A DNA stretch of 37,690 nucleotides from Muribaculum sp. GTDB taxonomy: Bacteria > Bacillota > Clostridia > Lachnospirales > Lachnospiraceae. The notes under the pieces were generated by a model. That model was not told the origin of the DNA and ran no database searches. It was given only the letters and a program-made list of their open reading frames with translations. The stretch lies in NCBI GenBank assembly GCA_023663505.1, contig JAMPHH010000024.1:1-37690 (forward strand). The letters are read 5' to 3'. A program made the position numbers and the translations under genes. Position 1 is the stretch's first letter. Each line of letters begins with the position of its first letter. Positions 1-7,764 of this stretch are shown one piece after another.

Positions 1-65
1 TAATTCCTTACTGGCTGTAAGGGGTATTAACCATAAATACATTGTAGTAGGAGGATAACTATTAT

Positions 66-377
66 GTGGATCTTGTGTTCTATAACAGACTTTTGCGGTG
101 CTTTGTACTGATAGATTTGAAGATTGATAAGCTGACACATCAGGATCTGGGACAGATGCTTATGTATGTACATTATTATGACAAATACGAGAAATTGCCG
201 GAGGAACCCTCAACGGTAGGTATTCTGTTGTGTAAGGAAAAGGATGATGCCCTTGTAGAAATTACATTACCGGATGATGCTAATATTTATGCATCTGAGT
301 ATCAATTGCATTTGCCTGATAAGAAGGAACTTCAGAAAAAATTAAAGGAATGGATAGAAGAAGGGACGGATTTGTAG
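66..377 (+). pseudogene. 3' remnant of a YhcG-type (DUF1016) PD-(D/E)XK nuclease gene
   Basis: Only the C-terminal nuclease half remains. The frame opens with DLVFYN, then VLIDLK and LTHQDLGQM, which are the PD-(D/E)XK core signatures of the YhcG/DUF1016 family (Asp of DLVFYN, Asp-x-Lys of IDLK). Family members are about 330-380 aa, with an N-terminal DUF1016 helical domain; here that domain and the residues just before DLVFYN are absent and an in-frame stop (48-50) lies upstream. A good AGGAGG (49-54) sits before an ATG at 64, but that ATG is in another frame and stops after 15 codons. The GTG at 66 is the only in-frame start. I read this as a degraded relic. Two further broken relatives lie at 31682 and 36988, and the copy at 32146 aligns well with this fragment. 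Confidence 0.75.
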
Positions 378-729
378 ATATAGTTTATTATCCCCTATGC
401 GGGAGTGGCTACAAATTGGCAACAGAAATTCTGAAAATACAGAGAAAACTTAGGATTTCAGAAAAATATAGTGAGTAAAAAGCCAGAAAATATGCTATTT
501 ACCACATGAGGTCATTCTGGCTTAATCCGTGAGGGTGGACATACAGTAGGTTCTGGTCGTGTGACATCTATCATTGAGTAAATAGAATTCTGAAAAATTC
601 ATAAAAAAACTGGATTTTATGGGGCTTTCCGAGAAATCGGGAAGTCCTTTTTGAAATTTTGCGACGGTAAAAAAGTTGTAAATATAAATTGATTGAGTTT
701 AAAAGTGTTAAAAGTGGGAAAATTTCGTC
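378..729. other. non-coding gap with two hairpins
   Basis: No plausible gene is seen between the nuclease relic and the guaB promoter. It contains a 9-bp perfect inverted repeat (AAGCCAGAA at 480-488, TTCTGGCTT at 515-523) and a terminator-like hairpin at 624-652. A short frame on the minus strand at 571-771 has no homology I recognise and no convincing ribosome binding site. Confidence 0.6.
624..652 (+). terminator. intrinsic terminator-like hairpin upstream of guaB
   Basis: GCTTTCCGA (624-632), a GAAA tetraloop and TCGGGAAGT (637-645) form nine consecutive pairs, two of them G-U, followed by CCTTTTT. It would stop read-through from the upstream relic before the guaB promoter. Confidence 0.6.
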
Positions 730-758
730 TTGACACTGGTTGCAAACTCTGATACACT
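730..758 (+). promoter_or_regulatory. sigma-A promoter of guaB
   Basis: TTGACA at 730-735 and TACACT at 753-758 with a 17-bp spacer, about 50 bp before the guaB start codon. The -35 is perfect consensus. No purine riboswitch or PurR box is apparent in the short leader. Confidence 0.8.
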
Positions 759-809
759 CATGTGAAATCATTGAGTTTTTAGTAAAAAATACATACAGGA
801 GGAGAGAAA

Positions 810-2264
810 ATGGGACAGATTATTGGTGAAGGCATTACCTTTGATGATGTGCTGTTGGTGCCGGCTTATTCGCAGGTCATTCCCAACGAGGTGGATTTGA
901 CCACATGGCTTACAAGGAAGATCAAGCTGAACATTCCGATGATGAGTGCGGGAATGGACACTGTCACCGAGCATCGCATGGCGATTGCGATGGCAAGACA
1001 GGGCGGCATCGGCGTCATTCACAAGAACATGTCTATTGAGGCACAGGCAGAAGAGGTTGACAAGGTGAAGCGTTCAGAGAACGGTGTGATCACGGATCCA
1101 TTTTCCCTTACTCCGGAGCATACTTTGGCAGATGCGGACGCTTTGATGGGGAAGTTCCGCATTTCAGGCGTTCCCATTACCGAGGGGCGCAAGCTGGTGG
1201 GTATCATCACCAATCGCGACTTGAAGTTTGAGACAGATTTTACCAAGAAGATCAAGGAATCCATGACCAGTGAGGATCTGATCACCGCTCCCGAGGGCAC
1301 TACACTGGAGGAGGCGAAGAAGATTCTGGCGCAGGCAAGAAAAGAGAAGCTGCCTATCGTAGATGACGATTATAATCTGAAGGGTCTGATCACCATAAAG
1401 GATATTGAGAAGACCGTAAAATATCCTCTTGCGGCGAAGGATTCTCAGGGGAGACTGCTGTGCGGGGCAGGCGTGGGGATCACGGCGAACGTTCTGGAAC
1501 GCGTGGAAGCCTTGGTGAAGGTCAAGGTGGACGTGATCGTTTTGGATTCCGCTCACGGACATTCCCAGAACGTATTGAATTGTCTGAAAATGATCAAGGA
1601 GAAATATCCCGACCTGCAGGTAATCGCAGGAAACGTGGCGACTGGAGAGGCAACCCGCGCGCTGATCGAGAACGGGGCGGACGCGGTGAAGGTCGGTATC
1701 GGTCCCGGCTCTATCTGTACGACCCGTGTGGTGGCAGGCATCGGCGTGCCGCAGATATCGGCGATCATGGATTGTTATAGCGTCGCGAAGGAATACGATA
1801 TCCCCATCATCGCGGACGGAGGTATCAAGTATTCCGGTGATATCACAAAGGCGATCGCCGCGGGCGGAAATGTCTGCATGATGGGAAGCATGTTCGCGGG
1901 CTGCGAGGAGAGCCCGGGAGAATACGAGCTATTCCAAGGCAGAAAATACAAGGTATATCGCGGAATGGGCTCTATCGCCGCTATGGAGAACGGCTCCAAG
2001 GATAGGTATTTCCAGACCAATGCCAAGAAGCTTGTTCCCGAGGGCGTCGAGGGGCGCGTGGCATACAAGGGCAGCGTGGAGGACACGGTGTTCCAGTTGA
2101 TGGGCGGACTCCGCTCCGGCATGGGATATTGCGGCGCTCCCGACATCAAGACCCTGAAGGAGAGCGCAAGGTTTGTGAAGATCTCCGCCGCGTCTCTAAA
2201 GGAGAGCCACCCCCATGACATTCATATCACAAAGGAAGCGCCCAATTACAGCGTGGACGAGTGA
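810..2264 (+). CDS. guaB: IMP dehydrogenase
   Basis: Catalyses NAD-dependent oxidation of IMP to XMP, the first committed step of GMP synthesis, in the cytosol. The 484-aa length is typical of the bacterial enzyme. The TIM barrel starts with TFDDVLLVP and MMSAGMDTVTE. A CBS-domain pair occupies roughly residues 92-205 (FRISGVPI and KEKLPIVDDD are CBS-like). The active-site loop GPGSICTTR carries catalytic Cys303, followed by IADGGIKYSGD and the flap-region motif EGVEGRVAYKG. The start is set by AGGAGG at 798-803. It is monocistronic: its own promoter at 730-758 and a hairpin at 2331-2361 bracket it. The PurO-like cyclohydrolase that makes its substrate IMP lies 9 kb downstream. High confidence. 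Confidence 0.98.
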   Translation: MGQIIGEGITFDDVLLVPAYSQVIPNEVDLTTWLTRKIKLNIPMMSAGMDTVTEHRMAIAMARQGGIGVIHKNMSIEAQAEEVDKVKRSENGVITDPFSLTPEHTLADADALMGKFRISGVPITEGRKLVGIITNRDLKFETDFTKKIKESMTSEDLITAPEGTTLEEAKKILAQARKEKLPIVDDDYNLKGLITIKDIEKTVKYPLAAKDSQGRLLCGAGVGITANVLERVEALVKVKVDVIVLDSAHGHSQNVLNCLKMIKEKYPDLQVIAGNVATGEATRALIENGADAVKVGIGPGSICTTRVVAGIGVPQISAIMDCYSVAKEYDIPIIADGGIKYSGDITKAIAAGGNVCMMGSMFAGCEESPGEYELFQGRKYKVYRGMGSIAAMENGSKDRYFQTNAKKLVPEGVEGRVAYKGSVEDTVFQLMGGLRSGMGYCGAPDIKTLKESARFVKISAASLKESHPHDIHITKEAPNYSVDE

Positions 2265-2330
2265 CGGGGAGACAAACGGATATAGTAAGCAGGAAACAGT
2301 AAACAACAAACAGTAAATAGCAAACAGGAG

Positions 2331-2361
2331 ACAGACTATGGCAGATACGGCTATAGTCTGT
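2331..2361 (+). terminator. probable terminator hairpin after guaB
   Basis: ACAGACTAT (2331-2339) and ATAGTCTGT (2353-2361) form a perfect 9-bp stem, but only a short T run follows, so termination strength is uncertain. Just upstream, 2286-2330 holds short imperfect direct repeats of an AACAGTAAAC-like unit. Confidence 0.55.
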
Positions 2362-2590
2362 TTAGTGATAATTAAAACAAAATTTTTGAGATTATAGAGA
2401 GGTGAGCTGTGATGGATGAGAAAGACAACGCTGTGATGGATAAAGTTCCTGTTTGGAAAGATGATTCTGTATAATATTTAATTGCAAATCTCGCAGCATA
2501 TTTTTGTATGTGTGTAGTATGTGTATTTGTAGTAATCAATCTGATTGAGAGCGTTATCGTGAGAATTTGCGTGTTACCCGTTTTATTTTT

Positions 2591-2720
2591 ATTCCCGCGA
2601 GCAATGAGCCAAGTGCCATGCTTGCATGAGCATTTGGCGAATGCCGCGAGGGTCAATACCCCGCTGCTCTGCAGCGTTGCAAGCTTGATGCCCCGTTGCT
2701 TGCAGCGGGGTTGTTGACTG
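2591..2720 (+). repeat. dispersed intergenic repeat, copy 1
   Basis: Starts ATTCCCGCGAGCAATGAG and runs through TGCTTGCATGAGCA to GGCGAATGCCGCGAGGGTC. The arms GCCAAGTGC and GCATTTGGC pair (one G-U) around an ATGCT/AGCAT mini-stem, and the outer CCCGCG pairs with CGC-GA-GGG. Related copies are at 13990, 16543 and 34324. Confidence 0.75.
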
Positions 2721-2845
2721 TGTGCATATTTAGAAGAACGGGTGGTGGTAAAATTTGTTGGTATTCTTCTAAAATACACTTTGATAAAATTTTTGGAGGA
2801 AAAATTTGGAAGACCAGAGACCCATAAAGTGTATAAGTGCTCGGT

Positions 2846-2945
2846 GACATTCAGACCATGATGCATGTAAAAGGTATAAAGCGGATATAGACAAATATTA
2901 TATTTAAGGCGGCTTCCGAGATTTGCCATTCTCGGAAGCTGCTTT
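2846..2945 (+). repeat. module repeat with GCTTCCGAGA hairpin, copy 1
   Basis: A roughly 100-bp sequence (TGACATTCA..., AAAGCGGATATAGACAAA) ends in a 10-bp hairpin, GCTTCCGAGA/TCTCGGAAGC with an 8-nt loop. Near-identical copies lie at 5463-5570 and 8008-8115, each directly after a small membrane-protein gene. This first copy lacks that gene, suggesting a deletion. The hairpin may act as a terminator but has a poor T tract. Confidence 0.75.
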
Positions 2946-2951
2946 CTGCGA

Positions 2952-3065
2952 TGGCTCCAAAAAGAAATTGACACGGTATCTGCAGGAGGTTATATTGATT
3001 ATAGGTAACGAGGTATCCGTAGGTGCTATTACATAGCAGCAGTATCGCGACCATGTGAGATTTAT
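2952..3065 (+). pseudogene. conserved gene fragment ahead of zinc-ribbon gene, copy 1
   Basis: From 2952 the sequence matches 6636 onward almost exactly. One frame reads SKKKLTRYLQEV, IIGNEVS and GAIT, then hits a stop at ACATAG; the second copy has ACGGAG there and continues through TEQQYRDHVRLIRHATERAFA. It looks like the 3' end of an unidentified gene carried along with the duplicated module. I do not recognise the family. Confidence 0.5.
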
Positions 3066-3124
3066 ACGCCATGCGACGGAACGGACATTTGCGGGAAACA
3101 TGGAATTGTGCAGGAGGAAATGGT

Positions 3125-3802
3125 ATGTATTACTTTCTTGACATATGCCCCACATGTAAAGACAAATTGTATGAGCGGGAATGGACGGAGGACGAGGAAA
3201 AGTATTGTGCTGTTTTCTCTGAAGCTCACTGCCCTCATTGCGGACGCAGGTTATTTAACGCTTGTATGGGAGAGAAGAAGCCAGATGATACAGACTATAA
3301 GATTATACAGCTTTTTGCATCAATTAGGGGGAGAGAGGAAAAGTGTATAGAAACTCTAATGGAGATAGGACACTGTGACAGAAAAAAAGCCATAGAAAGG
3401 CTTAATGCTGAAGATGTTGTTATTTGTGAAGGGAAATTATCCGACATTTACTTTGCTATTAATAAAATACGAGAGACAGAGGGTTGTATACGATATGAGG
3501 TGGAACCTGAATTTCCATACAGAATATTAGGGGGTTACAATGATTATTTTTGCAAGACCTGTGGAGGGGAGCTTGTACATAAAGTAGAGGAATATGCAGA
3601 TAATCCTTCATGTGTTAAGACGGGAATGTTTTGCGAAAATTGCAATGTGTGGAGTTTTTATAGGATAGCCCCCAAGGACTCAGTGAATGAATGTGATATT
3701 GAAGATGAATCTGGGGTTGGAGAGAAGGATACAGGAGTCTTTACAGAGGAGGAATTAGAACTATTAAAAAGGATAAATCAGGGGCTAAATATAACTTTGT
3801 AG
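3125..3802 (+). CDS. zinc-ribbon protein with EPEFPY domain, paralogue A
   Basis: Unrecognised cytosolic protein, about 225 aa from the ATG at 3125, chosen because AGGAGG (3112-3117) sits 7 nt upstream and the paralogue at 6812 starts at the same residue (MYY.LDICP.C). It has four Cys pairs: CPTC and CPHC near the N-terminus and CKTC and CENC in the second half, consistent with two zinc ribbons. Between them is an alpha/beta segment with CEGKLSDIY ending EPEFPYRI, the unit duplicated in paralogue B. The C-terminus (TEEELELLKRINQGLNIT) is shared with paralogue B. It heads a run of small genes (57-aa ORF, DUF6572-like, frameshifted gene, small membrane protein). Function unknown; a regulatory or immunity-type role is only a guess. 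Confidence 0.8.
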   Translation: MYYFLDICPTCKDKLYEREWTEDEEKYCAVFSEAHCPHCGRRLFNACMGEKKPDDTDYKIIQLFASIRGREEKCIETLMEIGHCDRKKAIERLNAEDVVICEGKLSDIYFAINKIRETEGCIRYEVEPEFPYRILGGYNDYFCKTCGGELVHKVEEYADNPSCVKTGMFCENCNVWSFYRIAPKDSVNECDIEDESGVGEKDTGVFTEEELELLKRINQGLNITL

Positions 3803-3819
3803 GAGGAGAGGTTTTATCT

Positions 3820-3993
3820 ATGAAAGATATGTGGGATTGTTACCTTCAGGCTCAAGATATGACTTGGAATCTATTTAAAGAAATGCACCCCAAAGAAACT
3901 TGGCAGGATTGGTTGGGGAATTATCTCCATCTCCAAGATGATTATGGAAATTATGGAAATAGAAAAATATTAATAAGTGGGTATTTAGAATAG
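3820..3993 (+). CDS. 57-residue hypothetical protein
   Basis: Short frame starting MKDMWDCYLQAQ, rich in Trp and Gln and ending ILISGYLE. It begins 17 nt after the zinc-ribbon gene, with AGGAGGAG at 3801-3808 overlapping the preceding stop codon, so it is probably translated in the same operon. It has no membrane segment and no family I recognise. It could be an intact small protein or the N-terminal stub of a longer one. No counterpart follows the second zinc-ribbon gene. Confidence 0.6.
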   Translation: MKDMWDCYLQAQDMTWNLFKEMHPKETWQDWLGNYLHLQDDYGNYGNRKILISGYLE

Positions 3994-4087
3994 TGTTGCA
4001 ACCTATTATTTATGAAATAACACCCTCATTAAAGTATACCTAGCTCTTTATTTTTATACCACATACGAATAATATAGAGAGTGTAAG

Positions 4088-4163
4088 AATGTGCCCTTTT
4101 CATCTAGCGGAAACACAACAATCCTAAGTATAGTTGTCGAGATAAGGGTGAAAAGGGCACATT
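4088..4163 (+). promoter_or_regulatory. 15-bp perfect inverted repeat ahead of DUF6572-like gene
   Basis: AATGTGCCCTTTTCA (4088-4102) and its exact reverse complement (4149-4163) enclose 46 nt that hold a smaller ACAAC/GTTGT stem. It ends 35 nt before the start codon at 4198, and the ribosome binding site lies outside the stem. It is followed by A-rich rather than T-rich sequence, so it is not a plus-strand terminator. Possible leader structure, minus-strand terminator or small palindromic insertion. Confidence 0.6.
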
Positions 4164-4197
4164 AAAAAATATGCTGTGTGAGGAGGAATGTTATATT

Positions 4198-4518
4198 ATG
4201 TCAATAGCAGATAAAGGAAAAATAGATGCAATAGCGCTTTCTGAGGATGGTACTGAAATAGTTCTTATGATAGCAGATCATATTAAATGGAAAGATGAAT
4301 ATAGACATCTTATGCTTTTGCAAGATAAAATAAACACTTACATCACTTATTGGGAGAATAAGCAATATAATGATATTTACCACAACAATATAATAGACCA
4401 TGGGGTAATAGAAATACACTTCAAATATAGTCCGTCAACAAAATGCAAGGATTTTTTAGAGGTTGCAAAGGCACAGCTTTTAAGAGCAAAGTTATATATA
4501 CGCTATTACGTTGACTGA
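4198..4518 (+). CDS. DUF6572-like protein
   Basis: 106-aa cytosolic protein. The pattern KIDAIALSEDGTEIVLMIADH, W.DEY.HLMLLQDKINTYI and a C-terminal IEIHFKYSPS is what I recall for DUF6572, small proteins often found in runs of immunity-type genes; the family call is from memory. The start is the ATG at 4198, with GAGGAGG about 11 nt upstream; the longer frame from 4171 lacks such support. Its stop overlaps the possible ATG of the next frame (TGATG), indicating translational coupling. The neighbourhood suggests a polymorphic-toxin immunity cluster, but no toxin is seen here. Confidence 0.6.
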   Translation: MSIADKGKIDAIALSEDGTEIVLMIADHIKWKDEYRHLMLLQDKINTYITYWENKQYNDIYHNNIIDHGVIEIHFKYSPSTKCKDFLEVAKAQLLRAKLYIRYYVD

Positions 4519-5178
4519 TGAGATTTATTTGCGAATTAAGAGCGTTAAGGGGAGATGAGGCAGTAATGAAATTGAGTAAAGAAGAACAAAGGTTACTTCT
4601 TCAAAAGATTAAGGCGGCTGCAAAAAAAGATAAGTATAAGGTATGTGCCCAATCTATATTTAAGCGGGTTGGTGAAAATTTTGTGAGCATGCCTTTTGTT
4701 TTTGTGGACAGAACAAAAGTAGTTTACTATATAGGAATAAAAAAATATATTTATGATGATATTTTCTGGGAAATTATAAACATGAGCGAAAAATAGCAAG
4801 GAAAGGGAGTCTTTAAGAGCTAATGCTGCTTTTAAATCGCCATTTATATATTTAGAAGATGGGACTTTTGAATTTATTGAGGATTTAGATGCTTTAGCGC
4901 AACAGTTGATAACAAGGTTTAATGAGGTGATCAGAGATTTTTTGGAACATCATACGGTTACGGAATATGTGATTGAGGATGGACAGGATGCGACACTACA
5001 ATGTATTGCGTATATTGATATAGGTGACTATGAACATGCAAAGGAGATTGCAAAGGCTGCAATTCGAGATGGCAATAAGGAACGATTCGAAAATGAAGGC
5101 AGAGGTTTTTTTCAATGGGTATTACATTATTTGAGAAAAAGAAAGATAGAAAACTTTTTTAATAATTTTATAAAATAA
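4518..5178 (+). pseudogene. frameshifted gene of unknown family (start 4518 or 4566)
   Basis: Two adjacent frames make one protein if a single A is removed from the A5 run at 4789-4793. The first ends FWEIINMSEK-stop; with the correction it reads NMSEN-SKERESLRANAAF and continues through FIYLEDGTFEFIEDL to the stop at 5178, giving about 203 aa from the ATG at 4566 (MKLSKEEQ). The second half alone would have no ribosome binding site for a start before 4906. The gene follows the DUF6572-like gene with overlapping stop and start. The change could be a true frameshift, phase variation at the A tract, or an assembly error. Family not identified; no membrane segment. Confidence 0.7.
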
Positions 5179-5222
5179 ATGGTTGAAGAAAGTGCAATTG
5201 TTAGATGGGGAGGTGGTAAGAA

Positions 5223-5444
5223 ATGGCAATGGTTCTAATTGCTTTATGGATTTTTTGGCTCATTCCGCTAGTATTGTATATATATTGGAAGCGTAGTGAT
5301 TGGTATATATGGATTTTTCCCCCAGCAGTCATAATGGCATTAGCTTTGTGTATTTCTATTTTATCTAGAGTACTGGCTATTATTACGATAGTAGGAATAC
5401 ATGTATATTTACTTGTTTCATGCCATATTGCAAGAAAAAAATAA
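5223..5444 (+). CDS. small two-helix membrane protein, paralogue A
   Basis: 73 aa, almost entirely hydrophobic, with two or three segments: residues ~3-20 (VLIALWIFWLIPLVLYIY), ~28-44 and ~48-66. The conserved short loop DWYIWIFPPAV lies between the first two. It ends in a basic tail, ARKK. GGGAGGTGG about 8 nt upstream supports the start. It is clearly paralogous to the protein at 7765-7989 over its full length. In both modules it is the last gene before the GCTTCCGAGA hairpin repeat. Function unknown; probably a membrane-inserted accessory protein. Confidence 0.75.
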   Translation: MAMVLIALWIFWLIPLVLYIYWKRSDWYIWIFPPAVIMALALCISILSRVLAIITIVGIHVYLLVSCHIARKK

Positions 5445-5462
5445 GATGTCCAGTAATATCGC

Positions 5463-5570
5463 AGGTGACATTCAAACTACAATGCATGTAAAAGGGATAA
5501 AGCGGATATAGACAAACATTATATTTAAGGTGGCTTCCGAGATTTGCCAGTCTCGGAAGCTGCCTTCTAT
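5463..5570 (+). repeat. module repeat with GCTTCCGAGA hairpin, copy 2
   Basis: Same sequence as at 2846 and 8008 (TGACATTCAAACTACAATGC..., then a 10-bp GCTTCCGAGA/TCTCGGAAGC hairpin). It begins 18 bp after the small membrane protein and may terminate that transcript. Confidence 0.8.
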
Positions 5571-5587
5571 TTCGCACCGAAAACCAA

Positions 5588-5815
5588 GGCGGGAGAGGAC
5601 TGGGAGGGGTTTTGCGGACTTCGGCGGAGGTTGGAGCGTTTTCTTATAGTGCGTCCCAAACCTAGGGTGAAATGCGCACGGATGCGCATTTTAGGCTTTA
5701 CGGCGCATGGATGCGCCTTAAAGCCGACCCGCAAATTGCAATTCCCCTTCCCCGCACTATTAGAAAACACCCAACCGCAGCCCGTCCGCAAAACCCCTCC
5801 CAGTCCTCTCCCGCC
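5588..5815. repeat. 228-bp branched fold-back palindrome, copy 1
   Basis: A perfect 32-bp inverted repeat (5588-5619 against 5784-5815; GGCGGGAGAGGACTGGGAGG begins the left arm) closes a branched structure. Inside are a second stem GTTTTCTTATAGTGCG/CGCACTATTAGAAAAC (5638-5653/5753-5768, one mismatch), a hairpin AAATGCGCA/TGCGCATTT (5670-5691), and a hairpin GGCTTTA-c-GGCGCAT/ATGCGCC-t-TAAAGCC (5694-5725). Open frames across it on both strands are by-products of the palindrome. An essentially identical copy lies at 8133-8360. Confidence 0.9.
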
Positions 5816-5947
5816 GCCCCTCAGAGCCAATCACACCCATTCCCTCCCCGCATTCCCACAAGCGTCACTTTTCACAACCACACCACCGCACGAATCATTC
5901 CATAGCCGAACCGCTACTCCCAAAATATCGAAAACAGTTACAATCTG

Positions 5948-6485
5948 TTGATTGACTTTATTAAAAACATACGGACGACAAATTTTTTGATTGATGGTGT
6001 CAATGTGAGCGTGCGGACTGCAATAGCCAGAGAGATTGTCAGCAATCTGCTTGTGCATAGGGAATTTAAGAGTGCCTTTCCCGCGAAGCTGGTTATCGAA
6101 AAGGATAAGATATGGACGGAGAACTGGAGCAGAACACAATGGAAAGCAATTTGACTTGAAAATTTTTTCTAATGTGGAACCGGATTTAGAGGAAGGCGAT
6201 ATATTCAGGTTGGTTGTGCCTATGCGACCTGCGGGAGCGACGCTGCCAAGCAGCAAAAAACGTGACAAGGTTACAGAAAAGGTTACAGAAAAAGTTACAG
6301 ATGTTACAGAAAAAAGAATTATAATGTTATTGAATGAAAATCCCAAATATAAAACTGTTGAACTTGCGAAAATGCTTGGTATAAGCAGAAAAACGGTATC
6401 TGTTAAGCTCAAAAAACTAAAGGAAAAGGGTGTCATAGAAAGAGTGGGATCTGATAAAAAAGGATATTGGAATATTTATCTGTAA
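5948..6485 (+). pseudogene. broken HATPase/RecG-C-type transcriptional regulator
   Basis: Two frames give parts of one protein. The first has VRTAIAREIVSNLLVHREF and SAFPAKLVIEKDKIWTENW, matching the putative ATP-binding domain of the AlbA_2/RecG C-terminal-like regulators. The second resumes at FSNVEPDLEEGDIFRLVVPM, then a Lys/Thr/Glu linker (VTEKVTEKVTDVTEK) and a winged helix-turn-helix (AKMLGISRKTVSVKLKKLKEKGVIERVG). The N-terminal domain is missing, and the segment that normally follows WTENW (Gly- and Pro-rich, with GSG) is deleted at the frame switch near 6150. The protein must be inactive. It lies between the two duplicated modules. Confidence 0.75.
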
Positions 6486-6537
6486 CATTTAGGGTTACAG
6501 ATAAGGTTACAATGGTTACAGAAAAGGTTACAGTGTA
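6254..6537 (+). repeat. GTTACAG microrepeat tract inside and beyond the regulator relic
   Basis: GGTTACAGAAAA-type units occur at about 6268-6316, where they encode the VTEK linker, and again after the stop codon at about 6491-6537 (GTTACAG four times). Their continuation past the stop suggests local repeat expansion or rearrangement. Confidence 0.6.
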
Positions 6538-6635
6538 AATTGCCGCTGTAAATTCCATAGTGTTTTTTTCATTGCGGATGCCCTGCCGGGCATAATAAGT
6601 TGAATCTTTGGGTTTATTTAACTGTCAAAGTACCG

Positions 6636-6780
6636 TGGCTCCAAAAAGAAATTGACACGGTATCTGCAGGAGGTTATATTGATTATAGGTAACGAGGTAT
6701 CCGCAGGTGCTATTACGGAGCAGCAGTATCGCGACCATGTGAGATTGATACGCCATGCGACGGAACGGGCATTTGCGTGA
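6636..6780 (+). pseudogene. conserved gene fragment ahead of zinc-ribbon gene, copy 2
   Basis: Matches 2952-3065 and beyond. The frame SKKKLTRYLQEV...IIGNEVSAGAITEQQYRDHVRLIR...AFA stays open to the TGA at 6778-6780. A TTG at 6679, 5 nt after AGGAGG (6668-6673), could start a 33-aa peptide, but the frame also runs upstream of it, so a decapitated gene end is more likely. The left boundary of the duplication is the TGGCTCC at 6636 (2952 in the first copy). Confidence 0.5.
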
Positions 6781-6811
6781 AATATGTAATTGTGTAGGAG
6801 GATGTTGTAAT

Positions 6812-7705
6812 ATGTATTATGTTTTAGACATATGCCCCAAATGTATGGACAAGCTATATGAAAGGGAAAGACCAATGAATGACGAGGAATATTATGCCCC
6901 TGTTTCCGAGGCATGTTGTCCGAACTGCGGGCACAGACTTATTGAGGCTTGTGTAGGGGAGAAGAAGCCGGACAGCACGGTATATGATACGACATATAAG
7001 ATTTTCATTAGATATACGCCAGACAGTCATGAAAAAGAAGCGGCAGATATAGTAATGAAGCTGGGGCATTGCAGCAGGGATGCCGCCTTGGAAAAATTAG
7101 GCGCTGAAAATAGCTTTCTCTGTGAAGGAAACTTGCTCGAAACTTATTTAAACCAACTGGAATTGTATAAAGTAAACTGGTTTTTGGGTTATAAGATAGA
7201 ACCGGAATTTCCATATGATATTCCGGTATTTTTTTTCTTCTGTCCGACCTGCGAGGGGATACCTGTTGAGAAAACAGAGATTCTGGAGGACGGTCCCTAC
7301 GAAGTCGAGACGGGTATTTTCTGCGAGAAATGCAATAAGTGGGTAAAATCATTCTACACCACCAAAAAAGATGTTGACAATACCATATACCATTTGAAAG
7401 CATCATTGCAAGGGGTTGATATTACTGTAAAGAAAAAACTCCTTGAGGAACTTGAGAAGTATGAAGATTGGGAGATTAAAAAAGAAGTGACAGGAGAAGG
7501 GGTTGCCTTGGAGGGGCGGGCAGAGAGTATAAGCGAAATTCTGATAGAATTGAAATCAAATGATATCAACTTTGAAACAGAACCCCCGTACCCCTACGAA
7601 ATCCCTGTATACAAAAAGTTATGGACGGAGGAAGAGGTAGAGCTGCTGAAGGCAATGAACCCGGGGCTTAATGTGACAGCAGAGGAACTGAATGCGCTTA
7701 ACTAA
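6812..7705 (+). CDS. zinc-ribbon protein with two EPxxPY domains, paralogue B
   Basis: Unrecognised, 297 aa from the ATG at 6812 (TAGGAGG about 10 nt upstream; the next gene copy of the module starts likewise). Cys pairs CPKC, CPNC, CPTC and CEKC predict two zinc ribbons. It is longer than paralogue A because the central alpha/beta unit occurs twice. One unit (residues ~58-130) has HCSRDAALEKLGAEN, CEGNLLETY and EPEFPYDIP. A second (~190-265) begins IYHLKASLQGVDIT and ends EPPYPYEIP. The C-terminus TEEEVELLKAMNPGLNVTAEEL matches paralogue A. Thus one copy has gained or lost a domain since duplication. The next gene is the small membrane protein. Confidence 0.8.
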   Translation: MYYVLDICPKCMDKLYERERPMNDEEYYAPVSEACCPNCGHRLIEACVGEKKPDSTVYDTTYKIFIRYTPDSHEKEAADIVMKLGHCSRDAALEKLGAENSFLCEGNLLETYLNQLELYKVNWFLGYKIEPEFPYDIPVFFFFCPTCEGIPVEKTEILEDGPYEVETGIFCEKCNKWVKSFYTTKKDVDNTIYHLKASLQGVDITVKKKLLEELEKYEDWEIKKEVTGEGVALEGRAESISEILIELKSNDINFETEPPYPYEIPVYKKLWTEEEVELLKAMNPGLNVTAEELNALN

Positions 7706-7764
7706 AGTGGAGAATCATGAACAATTTTGATTATAAACAAAATTGTTAGATGGGGTGGTAAGAA

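Larger units (their letters stand above)
2362..3124. other. long structured non-coding leader region
   Basis: No gene over 60 residues is credible here. It contains a possible 20-codon ORF at 2412-2474 (MDEKDNAV..., preceded by GAGAGGTGAG), a copy of the dispersed ATTCCCGCGAG repeat (2591-2720), a CCCCGTTGC/GCAGCGGGG hairpin (2691-2710) followed by TTGTT, and a TTAGAAGAA/TTCTTCTAA inverted repeat (2730-2772). It also holds an ATACACTTT/AAAGTGTAT stem enclosing AAATTTTT-GGAGG-AAAAATTT, a GCTTCCGAGA hairpin and a gene fragment. The stacking of hairpins suggests a structured RNA leader or a repeat graveyard; no function can be assigned. Confidence 0.5.

Noticed and set aside
2508..2717. Short Cys/Val-rich frame before the zinc-ribbon gene
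   Set aside because: It runs through the dispersed repeat and hairpins and has no ribosome binding site.
5588..5815. Retron msr-msd or group II intron
   Set aside because: No reverse transcriptase or intron domain V signature is present in the window, and the structure is a simple branched palindrome.
5544..5951. Proline-rich coding frames across the fold-back element on both strands (also 8089-8427)
   Set aside because: They arise from the palindrome, have no ribosome binding sites and are preserved only because the DNA is nearly identical in both copies.
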